Assembly (NCBI RefSeq): GCF_028737255.1
Contig: NZ_JAQZAN010000013.1
Location: 62,001-126,000 of the forward strand
DNA length: 64,000 bases
Source of the DNA: Actinomycetospora straminea
Lineage (GTDB): Bacteria; Actinomycetota; Actinomycetes; Mycobacteriales; Pseudonocardiaceae
Direction: 5' to 3'
Part shown: in pieces, positions 57,749 through 64,000 of the stretch
How positions within the stretch are numbered: position 1 is the first letter of the stretch
Layout: each line of letters begins with the position of its first letter
Made by a program: the position numbers and the translations under genes
The notes under the pieces: generated by a model
Told to the model about the DNA's origin: nothing
Database searches by the model: none
The model's input: the letters and a program-made list of their open reading frames with translations, nothing else

Positions 57749-59265
57749 TCGTCGGTGTGGACGTCGGGACGTCGATGACGAAGGCCGACGCGTACGACGA
57801 GCAGGGACGCAAGCTGGCCTCCGCCGAGCGGGCCTCCCGGCTGGAGCAGTTCCCGGACGGCCGGGTCGAGCAGGACCTCGAGGACGTGGTCGGCACGGTC
57901 GCGGACGTCGTGCGGCGGGTCGTCGCGGAGGCGGGCGACCGGGAGGTGCGCGCGCTCGCGCTCACCGGCCAGGGCGACGGCATGTGGCTGCGCGACGAGC
58001 AGGGCGCCGCGGTGCGCCCGCCGATCTCGTGGCTCGACGACCGGGGCGCCGACGTCGTGCGGGGCTGGCAGGACGACGGCACGCTCGCCGAGGTCTACCG
58101 GCGCACCGGCGCCGGCCTGTTCCCCGGGTGCCACGCGCCGCTGCTGGTCGCCCTCGAGCGCGACGAGCCGGAGGCGCTCGAGCGCGCGACCGTCGCGGGC
58201 TACTGCGTCGACGCGCTCGTCCAGCGGCTCACCGGCGTCGTCACCGTCGACGCGTCCGACGCCTCGCTGCCGTTCCTCGACGTCGTCTCGCGGCGCTACG
58301 ACGACGCGGCGCTGGAGGCCTGCGGGGTCGCCCAGCACCGTGGCCTGCTGGCCGAGCCCGCGCCGTCGGGCGCGGTGTTCGCGCTCGACGAGCGCGGCGC
58401 CGACATCGTCGGGCTGCCCGTCGGCACCCCCGTCACCGGCGGGCCGTTCGACCTGCCCGCCTGCGCGGTCGGGGCCGGGCTGTCGGCACCGGGCGACGGT
58501 CTGGTGATCATCGGGACGACGCTGGCCTGCGAGGTCTTCACCGACCGCGTCGCCCCGGACGACCCGGACGACGCCGCCGGCCCCGAGCCCGCCGGGATGT
58601 GGCTGTGCACGCCGCAGGACGAGCTGTGGCTGCGGGCGATGCCGGCGATGGTCGGCACGGCCGGCCTGGACTGGCTGCTCGACTTCCTCGGCGTCGGCAT
58701 CGACGCCCTGCCCGAGCTGCTCGAGGGCACCGCGCCGGGCGCCGGGGGCGTCTCGGCGCTGCCGTTCCTCGCGGCGTCGGGGGAGCGCGCCCCGTTCGTC
58801 GACACGCGCGCCCGGGGCCAGATGGAGGGCATCACGCTCTCGACGCGCCGCGGCGACGTCGTCCGCGCGGTGTGCGAGGGCATCGCCTACACCGCGAAGC
58901 ACTGCTTCGAGCGCGCCGCGTCGTCGGTGGACCGGCAGGGGACGCTCGTGGCCTGTGGCGGGGGCTCGCAGTCGGGGCCGTGGGCACAGATCTTCGCCGA
59001 CGTCCTCGAGCGGCCCCTCGTCGTGCCCGACGACCCCGGCCTCGGGACCCGCGGGGCCGCGATCACCGCGGCCCGCGCGCTCGGCGACGACGTCGACCCC
59101 GCGGCGTGGGCGGCGCCGTCGCGCACCGTCGAGCCGTCCGCCGACGCGCACACCTGCTACGCCGACGGCTACCTGCGCTACCGCGCGCACGTCGACACCG
59201 CGCGGAGCTTCTGGGCGCGCCAGGCCCAGGGGTTCCGGCGCGGGCCCGCGCCGGCGCGGCCCTGA
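57745..59265 (+). CDS. FGGY-family carbohydrate kinase
   Basis: A 506-residue kinase. VIVGVDVGTSMTKADAYDEQ at the start is the phosphate-1 motif; ALALTGQGDGMWLRDEQG near residues 72-90 and the SWLDDRGADVV segment near 95 belong to the substrate side; ACGGGSQSGPWAQIFADVLE near 405-425 is the FGGY-C signature region. It phosphorylates a ketose or polyol with ATP to feed the aldolase. Its substrate is not known; fuculose, ribulose, erythritol-type and AI-2 kinases are the nearest kinds. No transporter or isomerase gene is in the operon. Confidence 0.9.
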   Translation: MIVGVDVGTSMTKADAYDEQGRKLASAERASRLEQFPDGRVEQDLEDVVGTVADVVRRVVAEAGDREVRALALTGQGDGMWLRDEQGAAVRPPISWLDDRGADVVRGWQDDGTLAEVYRRTGAGLFPGCHAPLLVALERDEPEALERATVAGYCVDALVQRLTGVVTVDASDASLPFLDVVSRRYDDAALEACGVAQHRGLLAEPAPSGAVFALDERGADIVGLPVGTPVTGGPFDLPACAVGAGLSAPGDGLVIIGTTLACEVFTDRVAPDDPDDAAGPEPAGMWLCTPQDELWLRAMPAMVGTAGLDWLLDFLGVGIDALPELLEGTAPGAGGVSALPFLAASGERAPFVDTRARGQMEGITLSTRRGDVVRAVCEGIAYTAKHCFERAASSVDRQGTLVACGGGSQSGPWAQIFADVLERPLVVPDDPGLGTRGAAITAARALGDDVDPAAWAAPSRTVEPSADAHTCYADGYLRYRAHVDTARSFWARQAQGFRRGPAPARP

Positions 59266-59304
59266 GGTGCTCGGCGGGCCCGACGACCGCGCGGTGTCGG
59301 TGGG

Positions 59305-59338
59305 CCCCTCTAGCGTCGACCCCGTCCACCGAGAGGGG
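59305..59338 (+). promoter_or_regulatory. Ribosome-site-masking hairpin
   Basis: CCCCTCT (59305-59311) pairs with AGAGGGG (59332-59338), and the right arm is the ribosome site of the ATG at 59345. Pairing would hide the site and limit translation. Seven perfect GC-rich pairs with a 20-nt loop. Confidence 0.4.
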
Positions 59339-59344
59339 TTCGCC

Positions 59345-59647
59345 ATGAGCAGTCGTCAGCCGGTGTCGTCGGGGCCGTTCGAGGTCGAGCCGTTCGACCT
59401 CGGGCGGCTGCTCGCCGCGGGAGCCGCCGGGGACGAGGTGGTGCGGCGCAGCGAGCGCTGGCTCGTCGGGGTCCTCGACGACGCCGACGTGGAGCTCGGC
59501 GCGGCCGACCGCGAGGTCGCCGCCCTCGTCGCGGGAGAGGGCTGGTCGGTCGCCCAGGTGGTCGGCGGGTGGGTGCGACGCGCGGCCGGCGCGCCGCCGG
59601 GCGGGGTGCGCGAGCTGGTCGCGCCCGGCGTCACGCGCGTGCGCTGA
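59345..59647 (+). CDS. Small hypothetical protein
   Basis: A 100-residue soluble protein. FDLGRLLAAGAAGDEVVRRS and the SERWLVGVLDDADVELGAAD stretch suggest an all-helical fold. No recognised family. ATG at 59345 has a GAGAGGGG ribosome site, which can be hidden by an upstream hairpin. The last 17 bp overlap the opposing HAD gene. Confidence 0.6.
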   Translation: MSSRQPVSSGPFEVEPFDLGRLLAAGAAGDEVVRRSERWLVGVLDDADVELGAADREVAALVAGEGWSVAQVVGGWVRRAAGAPPGGVRELVAPGVTRVR

Positions 59648-60359
59648 CCAGCGCGAGCACGTCGCCGAGCCCGCGCTCGCGCTCCCGCTGCTCGCCGGCC
59701 AGCACGAACGCGCGCAGCCCGGCGGCGACGGCGCCCCCGTCGCGGCGCGGGTTGTCGCCGACCATGAGCGTGCGGCGCGGCGCGACGCCGAGGCGCTCGC
59801 AGGCGGTGCGGAACAGCTCCGGCGCGGGCTTCTCGCGTCCCTCCTCGCAGGAGAGCACCCAGGTGCCGACGAGGTCCTCGAGCCCCGCGGCACGCGCGTG
59901 CCCGCGGATGTCCCAGCCGATGTCGCTGACCACGCCGACCGGGACGCCGCGGCCGGCCAGGGCGCGGAGGAACGAGCCGGTGTCGGCGTAGGGCACCCAC
60001 GAGTCCTCGGCGACCACCCGCTCCCGCGCCGCCTCCTCGATGCCCGCGAGCCACGGCACGCGCGCGAACCACGCCAGCATCGCCCGGCGGTGGGCCTCGA
60101 CGTCGAGGTCGCGGCCCTCCTGCGCCGCGATCACCTCGGGCTCCGCGGCCGCCGCCTCGAGCTGGGCGAGCACGGCGGCCGGGTCGTCGAGCGCGCGCCC
60201 GGTGTCGGCGGCGATCCGGGCGAGCCACGTGTCGGTCGGGACCATGCGGAACAGCGTGTTGCTGAAGTCGCAGAGCACCGCTTCCAGCGGCGGCACCGGC
60301 GAGGCCCGGTCGTCGTCGCTCGGGCGGTAGGCGGCGGGGAGGTCGAACAGCGCGCGCAC
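59631..60359 (-). CDS. HAD-superfamily hydrolase-like protein
   Basis: A 242-residue HAD protein. Motif I reads LCDFSNTLF near residues 29-37: the first Asp is kept but the second (general acid) is Ser, as DFSNT rather than DxDGT. Motif II (VVSDIG) and motifs III/IV (REKPAPELF, MVGDNPRRDGGAV) are intact. Lack of the second Asp suggests weak or altered phosphatase activity, or another role. GTG at 60359. The cap region (about 45-115) is helical. It follows, in its direction, the TSUP gene by 72 bp. Confidence 0.83.
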   Translation of the reverse strand: MRALFDLPAAYRPSDDDRASPVPPLEAVLCDFSNTLFRMVPTDTWLARIAADTGRALDDPAAVLAQLEAAAAEPEVIAAQEGRDLDVEAHRRAMLAWFARVPWLAGIEEAARERVVAEDSWVPYADTGSFLRALAGRGVPVGVVSDIGWDIRGHARAAGLEDLVGTWVLSCEEGREKPAPELFRTACERLGVAPRRTLMVGDNPRRDGGAVAAGLRAFVLAGEQRERERGLGDVLALVSARA

Positions 60360-60431
60360 GGGGTCATGATCCCGGGTGGGCTCGCGTGGTTCCGACCGAA
60401 GGGGCCCGTCGCTCTCACGGGGCGGCGGGCG

Positions 60432-61346
60432 TCAGGCCTGCGCGGCCGGCGTGCCGTCCTCCTCGACGACGGCGGGCTCGTGGAGCGCGCGCTCGCGGCG
60501 GGCGGTGCGCACCGCGACCACGATCGCCACGACCCACAGCACCGCGAGCACCAGCAGCACGATCGTCACGACGGTGCTCGCGACGTCGATGCCGTTCAGG
60601 AACGTGCGGGCGTTGGTCAGGATGATCAGGCCGCCGGCCGCGGTGCCGAGCACGCGGGCGGGCAGCAGTCGGACGATGTAGGCCGCGAACGGGGCCGCGA
60701 TCACGCCGCCGATCATCAGGGCGAGCACGACCGTGACGTCGATCTCCGCGGACGACAACGCGACGAGGAAGCCGATGCTCGCGGCCAGCGCGACGACGAA
60801 CTCCGAGGTGTCGACCGACCCGACGACCTTGCGCGGCTCCAGTCGCCCGGAGGCCAGGAGGCTCGACGTCGCCACCGGACCCCAGCCGCCGCCACCGGAC
60901 GCGTCGAGGAAGCCCGCGACCAGGCCGAGCGGGCCGAGGAACTTGCCGCCGGGGCGCGGCCCGGACACCACCCGCTCGGCGACCGCCCGCGAGCTGAAGC
61001 GCAGCAACACGTAGACGCCGAGCAGCAGCAGGACGAGCGCCATGTACGGCTCGGCGTTCTCGGTGAGGTTGACGAGCACGTAGGCGCCGACCATGGCACC
61101 GATCGCGCCGGGCAGCGCGAGGATGCCGACGACGCGCCAGTCGACGTTGCCGAAGCGCCAGTGCGACGCCCCGGAGGCGAGGGTGGTGCCGACCTCGGCG
61201 AGGTGCACGGAGGCGGAGGCCACGGCGGGCGCCGTCCCGGCCGCGAGAAGGACCGACGTCGACGTGACGCCGTAGGCCATGCCCAGCGAGCCGTCGACCA
61301 GCTGGGCGATCAGGCCCGCGAGGGCGAAGAGCAGGAACGTGCGCAC
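60432..61346 (-). CDS. TSUP (TauE/SafE) family anion exporter
   Basis: A 304-residue membrane protein with eight or nine hydrophobic segments. AGLIAQLVDGSLGMAYGVTS at the start and GLVAGFLDASGGGGWGPVAT near residues 143-162 are the repeated TSUP motifs. The family moves sulfite, sulfolactate or similar sulfur anions. GTG at 61346 follows GAGGAAGCCCT. A 29-residue leader peptide rich in the features of sulfur-related attenuators lies 100 bp upstream, which suggests a sulfur role and cysteine-linked control. Confidence 0.9.
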   Translation of the reverse strand: MRTFLLFALAGLIAQLVDGSLGMAYGVTSTSVLLAAGTAPAVASASVHLAEVGTTLASGASHWRFGNVDWRVVGILALPGAIGAMVGAYVLVNLTENAEPYMALVLLLLGVYVLLRFSSRAVAERVVSGPRPGGKFLGPLGLVAGFLDASGGGGWGPVATSSLLASGRLEPRKVVGSVDTSEFVVALAASIGFLVALSSAEIDVTVVLALMIGGVIAAPFAAYIVRLLPARVLGTAAGGLIILTNARTFLNGIDVASTVVTIVLLVLAVLWVVAIVVAVRTARRERALHEPAVVEEDGTPAAQA

Positions 61347-61377
61347 AGGGCTTCCTCGGAGGGTGGGGCGAGCCCGA

Positions 61378-61404
61378 GCGCCCGTGACGCGGGCACGTCA
61401 GCGC
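61378..61404 (-). promoter_or_regulatory. Hairpin between leader peptide and TSUP gene
   Basis: GCGC (61378-61381) plus TGACG (61385-61389) pair with CGTCA (61396-61400) plus GCGC (61401-61404). It lies between the leader stop and the TSUP start, where an attenuator stem would be expected. Confidence 0.4.
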
Positions 61405-61448
61405 ACCCGGCCGGGGATCGGACCCGCGACCGGACGAGACGTGGACGG

Positions 61449-61538
61449 TCAGCGGCGGGGCGTGCGACACCCGGCCGAGGAGACGCGGAGGAGATCCACG
61501 TGCGCGCGGCGCACGAGGAGGAGACCCGCGTCGGACAT
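61449..61538 (-). CDS. Putative sulfur-linked leader (attenuator) peptide
   Basis: A 29-residue peptide too short for usual gene finders. Its centre RRAHVDLLRVSSAGCR follows the R-x-H-V-D-L-L-R-V-S-S-A-x-C-R pattern of actinobacterial leader peptides found upstream of sulfur-metabolism operons, where stalling at the Cys codon (TGT here, rare in this genome) is thought to control the operon. ATG at 61538; an in-frame ATG at 61547 adds three residues. It lies 102 bp upstream of the TSUP gene on the same strand, with a hairpin between. Confidence 0.65.
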   Translation of the reverse strand: MSDAGLLLVRRAHVDLLRVSSAGCRTPRR

Positions 61539-61619
61539 GGTCCTCATGCTCACACGTCGGCGTGACGGACGACAGCGCCGAGCACCACAGCTGTGATGGC
61601 CGCCACGCCGACGGGCTGA

Positions 61620-62210
61620 TCAGCCGGGCAGGGGGACCTGGCCGGGCTGGACCGGCTGACCCGGCTGCGCGGGCTGGGTGGGCTGCGCGGGCTGGGTCGG
61701 CTGGGCGGGCTGGCCCGGCTGCGCGGGCTGGGTCGGCTGGGCGGGCTGGGTCGGCTGCGCGGGCTGTCCCGCCGCCCCCGGCACCGTCTGCACCGTCGCC
61801 CCGGGCGCCACCTGCACCGTCGCGCCCGGCTGGACCTGCACCACGATCGGCCCGGACGCGGCGTCGCCCCGGGGTCCCCGGCCGTCACGGCCGTCGCCGC
61901 GGTCGAACCCCCGTTCCTGGGCGCTCGTCCCGGGCCCCATCGGGGGACGGTCGCGCGGCCCGTCGCCGCGGGGGCCGCCCGGCCCGCCCACGGTCGCGGC
62001 CAGCACGGCGCCGGTGAGCAGCACGCCGAGCACGAGCCCGGCGATGCCGGCCACGAGGACCGCGGTCCGCCGGGTCCAGGAGGACGGGCGGGTGGTGCGC
62101 TGCCAGCGCGTCGGGGGACCCGGCTCGCCGGCGTCGGCGGGGTGGCTCGTCGCGGTCGGCCGGGTCGCCGGGTCGTCGCCCGGGGTGCCGGCCTGCGGGG
62201 TGTCGCTCAT
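61620..62210 (-). CDS. Membrane-anchored protein with Pro/Gln/Ala repeat tail
   Basis: A 196-residue protein. A cytoplasmic Pro/Thr-rich lead (1-45) is followed by one membrane helix (about 49-72), then a Gly/Arg/Asp-rich external part. Two [13 protein letters not shown] units sit at about 129-145. The last ~50 residues are repeated [14 protein letters not shown] units. Long Q/P-rich tails of this sort are cell-wall spanning. ATG at 62210 has a GGAGAGCGAACG ribosome site. It is divergent from a two-component system, with TTCAG boxes between. Confidence 0.8.
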   Translation of the reverse strand: MSDTPQAGTPGDDPATRPTATSHPADAGEPGPPTRWQRTTRPSSWTRRTAVLVAGIAGLVLGVLLTGAVLAATVGGPGGPRGDGPRDRPPMGPGTSAQERGFDRGDGRDGRGPRGDAASGPIVVQVQPGATVQVAPGATVQTVPGAAGQPAQPTQPAQPTQPAQPGQPAQPTQPAQPTQPAQPGQPVQPGQVPLPG

Positions 62211-62259
62211 CGTTCGCTCTCCGATCGTCGGCGGGGAGCACCGACACTGGGCACCGCGG

Positions 62260-62313
62260 CTGAACCGGACCTGAAGCACCCGCCCGCGCGCCGGGTCTTC
62301 AGCGACGGTTCAG
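62260..62313. promoter_or_regulatory. Two inverted pairs of TTCAG-N6-TTCAG boxes
   Basis: On the plus strand TTCAG at 62298-62302 and 62309-62313 (11-bp period), and on the minus strand the same pair, seen as CTGAA at 62260-62264 and 62271-62275. Direct repeats one helical turn apart are typical for OmpR-family response regulators. They face both the Q/P-repeat gene and the response regulator gene. Confidence 0.65.
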
Positions 62314-62337
62314 GAGCGGCAGGCCACCATCGACGCC

Positions 62338-63033
62338 GTGGGGACCCGGGGAACGGCGGCACGCGTGCTCGTCGTCGAGGACGAGGCGGCCATCCGCGAG
62401 TCGGTGGTCGACGCGCTGAGCGACGCCGGTTTCCGTGCGCTCGGGCGCGGCGACGGGACGGGGTTCGAGGACCTGCTCGACGGCTTCCGCCCCGACCTCG
62501 TCGTCCTCGACGTCATGCTGCCCGGCCGCGACGGCTTCGCCCTGCTGCGCGTGGCGCGCGAGCGCAGCGACGCCGGCCTGGTCCTGCTCACCGCACGCGA
62601 CGCGCTCGCCGACCGTCTCCACGGCCTCGACGGCGGCGCCGACGACTACGTCGTCAAGCCGTTCCTGCTGGCCGAGCTCGTGTCCCGGGTGCGCGCGGTG
62701 CTCCGCCGCCGCGGCCGGGTCCCCACGGCGCTCGCCGTCGGCGACCTCGTCGTCGACGAGGAGGCCGGCACCGCCACCCGCGCCGGCACGGTGCTCGACC
62801 TCACCGCCACCGAGCTGCGCCTGCTGCGCTACCTCGTCGAGCAGCGCGGGCGGACCGTCACCAAGAACCAGATCCTCACGCAGGTCTGGGGCTACGACGC
62901 CTACGACCCGAACCTCGTCGAGGTCCACGTGTCGGCGCTGCGGCGCAAGCTGGAGGCGCACGGGCCGCGGATCGTCCACACCGTGCGCGGGCTGGGCTAC
63001 GCGCTGCGGCCCGCGCCGGGGGAGGGGACGTGA
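62338..63033 (+). CDS. OmpR-family response regulator
   Basis: A 231-residue response regulator. The receiver part has VLVVEDEAAIRESVVDALSD, acceptor Asp in LVVLDVMLPGRDG near residue 61, Lys in YVVKPFLLAEL near 108. The winged helix (about 135-226) has LTATELRLLRYLVEQRGRTV, then ALRRKLEAHGPR. It starts with GTG at 62338, 25 bp after the last TTCAG box, and overlaps the kinase gene (GTGA). It likely binds the TTCAG pairs and regulates itself. Confidence 0.92.
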   Translation: MGTRGTAARVLVVEDEAAIRESVVDALSDAGFRALGRGDGTGFEDLLDGFRPDLVVLDVMLPGRDGFALLRVARERSDAGLVLLTARDALADRLHGLDGGADDYVVKPFLLAELVSRVRAVLRRRGRVPTALAVGDLVVDEEAGTATRAGTVLDLTATELRLLRYLVEQRGRTVTKNQILTQVWGYDAYDPNLVEVHVSALRRKLEAHGPRIVHTVRGLGYALRPAPGEGT

Positions 63034-64000
63034 CCGCGGGCCTGCGCGCCCGCTGGACCTCCGGGCGCTCGCTGCGCTTCCGCGTCACCGCGCTGGTACT
63101 GGTCGTCGTGGCGCTGGCGCTGGTGGTCATCGGGGTGGCGGTCGACCTGTCGCTCGACGCCCAGCTGCGCCGCGACCAGCAGAGCCGCCTCGACGACCGC
63201 GCCACCCGCGCCGGGCTGCTCGTCGCGGCCGGGACGACCGGGGCGCCGCTCGTCGAGGCCGTCGACGGGCAGGGCATCCGCGCGGTGCTGCTCGACGCCG
63301 CGGGTCGGCGGGTGGCGGGATCGGTCGACGGCCCGCCCGGACGACCACCGATGCGGCCGGGACGCCCCGACCGCCCGCCCCGCGACGGGGAGCTCGCCCG
63401 CACCGTCGCGGTCCCCGACGGCACCCGCCTCGTGCTCACGGTCGACCCGGCCGAGAACGACGACGTCCTGGCGCGGCTGCGCGCGGTGATGATCGGGGTC
63501 GGGGCGCTCGGGCTCGCGGCCGTGGCCCTGGCCCTGCTCGCGGTGGTGCGGGTGGCGCTGCGCCCGCTGGACGACATGACGGCGCTGGCCCGCGACATCG
63601 CCGGCGGCGAGCGGGGCCGGCGGCTGCGCCCCGAGCGCACGGACACCGAGCTCGGGCGCACCGCGGCGGCCTTCGACGACATGCTCGACGCGCTCGAGGA
63701 CGCCCAGGGCCGCGCCGAGGACGCGGCCGCCGAGGCGCGCCGCTCGGAGGTGCGTACCCGCCGCTTCCTGTCCGACGCCGCCCACGAGCTGCGCACCCCC
63801 GTGACCGGCGTGCAGACCCTCGCCGAGTCGCTCGTGCGCCAGCCCGACGCGGACCTGGCGCGCCGGGAGCGGATCGCCACCACCCTGGTGCGCGAGACCC
63901 GGCGCGCCGGTGCGCTCGTCGCCGACATGCTCGAGCTCGCCCGCATCGAGGACGGCGCCCCCCTCGACCGGCGCGAGGTCGACCTCGCCGAGCTCGCCGC
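63030..64000 (+). CDS. Sensor histidine kinase, cut off by the window end
   Basis: The first 323 residues of a kinase. Membrane helices at about 22-42 and 152-172 flank an external part rich in Pro/Arg (GPPGRPPMRPGRPDRPPR). A HAMP domain follows (RPLDDMTALARDIAGGERGR), then the phospho-acceptor region SDAAHELRTPVTGVQTLAES with His near 254. The ATP-binding half is beyond the window. GTG at 63030 overlaps the response regulator stop. The ligand is unknown; divergent wall-type Q/P-repeat protein suggests envelope sensing. Confidence 0.9.
   Translation, partial: MTAGLRARWTSGRSLRFRVTALVLVVVALALVVIGVAVDLSLDAQLRRDQQSRLDDRATRAGLLVAAGTTGAPLVEAVDGQGIRAVLLDAAGRRVAGSVDGPPGRPPMRPGRPDRPPRDGELARTVAVPDGTRLVLTVDPAENDDVLARLRAVMIGVGALGLAAVALALLAVVRVALRPLDDMTALARDIAGGERGRRLRPERTDTELGRTAAAFDDMLDALEDAQGRAEDAAAEARRSEVRTRRFLSDAAHELRTPVTGVQTLAESLVRQPDADLARRERIATTLVRETRRAGALVADMLELARIEDGAPLDRREVDLAELA

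Overview
The window is very GC-rich (estimated above 70 percent by eye) with GTG starts used freely, GTGA/ATGA/TGATG stop-start overlaps, ECF42 sigma factors, F420-type LLM oxidoreductases, DUF3099/DUF6069/DUF6131/DUF1707 proteins and BldC-type HTH proteins. This points to an aerobic actinobacterium, most likely of the Pseudonocardiales; the genus cannot be fixed from the sequence alone. No rRNA, tRNA, CRISPR, transposase or prophage gene was seen. The content is chromosomal and metabolic, with much of the interest in control elements and repeats.

Layout. 0-2 kb: a minus-strand thiocyanate hydrolase/nitrile hydratase family locus (fused beta/alpha-type subunit, metal-binding gamma-type subunit, small activator). 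2.1-4.2 kb, 10.8-12.6 kb and 33.5-35.2 kb: three separate DGPF(YCII)-ECF42 sigma factor modules, each preceded by a TGTCGA element. 4.2-10.6 kb: a broken bile-acid-type symporter, a TPR-like protein, a secreted nuclease, and a PP2C phosphatase-STAS-MEDS/ATPase partner-switching operon. 12.6-18.8 kb: MpaB/DUF2236 oxygenase, acyl-CoA synthetase, enoyl-CoA hydratase, a double-headed TetR, and a truncated hemoglobin with an extra C-terminal domain. 18.8-27.6 kb: transporters, a frameshifted anti-sigma kinase, an NmrA-like protein, an alpha/beta hydrolase, RidA with a TetR and twin operators, and an amidase. Two copies of a ~70-bp palindromic repeat lie at 19.5 and 25.0 kb.

27.8-30.9 kb: a tightly coupled four-gene operon (acyl-CoA dehydrogenase-like, PIG-L deacetylase, NodS-type methyltransferase, family 2 glycosyltransferase) that looks like a small pathway for a modified glycoconjugate; this is the best candidate for an undescribed system. 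31-33.5 kb: STAS protein, nucleoside deaminase, acidic Ca-binding-type repeat protein, DUF1707 protein. 35.3-39.2 kb: LLM oxidoreductase, TetR, acyl-CoA dehydrogenase, DedA protein.

39.3-50.7 kb: phenylacetate degradation. paaABCDEZI are on the minus strand in one run with nearly every junction overlapping. Beyond a ~1.1-kb non-coding mosaic of palindromic and tandem repeats lie a GNAT, a PaaR-like TetR, an acyl-CoA synthetase and an enoyl-CoA hydratase. The paaA promoter and the tetR/ligase promoter carry related operator-like palindromes, so one regulator may control both.

50.8-64 kb: a methyltransferase, a lipoprotein, a two-component system, a BldC-like HTH, a DeoR-controlled sugar operon (class II aldolase, 2-hydroxyacid dehydrogenase, FGGY kinase), a HAD protein, a TSUP exporter preceded by a putative cysteine-sensing leader peptide, a proline/glutamine-repeat membrane protein, and a second two-component system cut off by the window end. 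The divergent promoter at 62.2-62.3 kb holds two inverted pairs of TTCAG-N6-TTCAG boxes.
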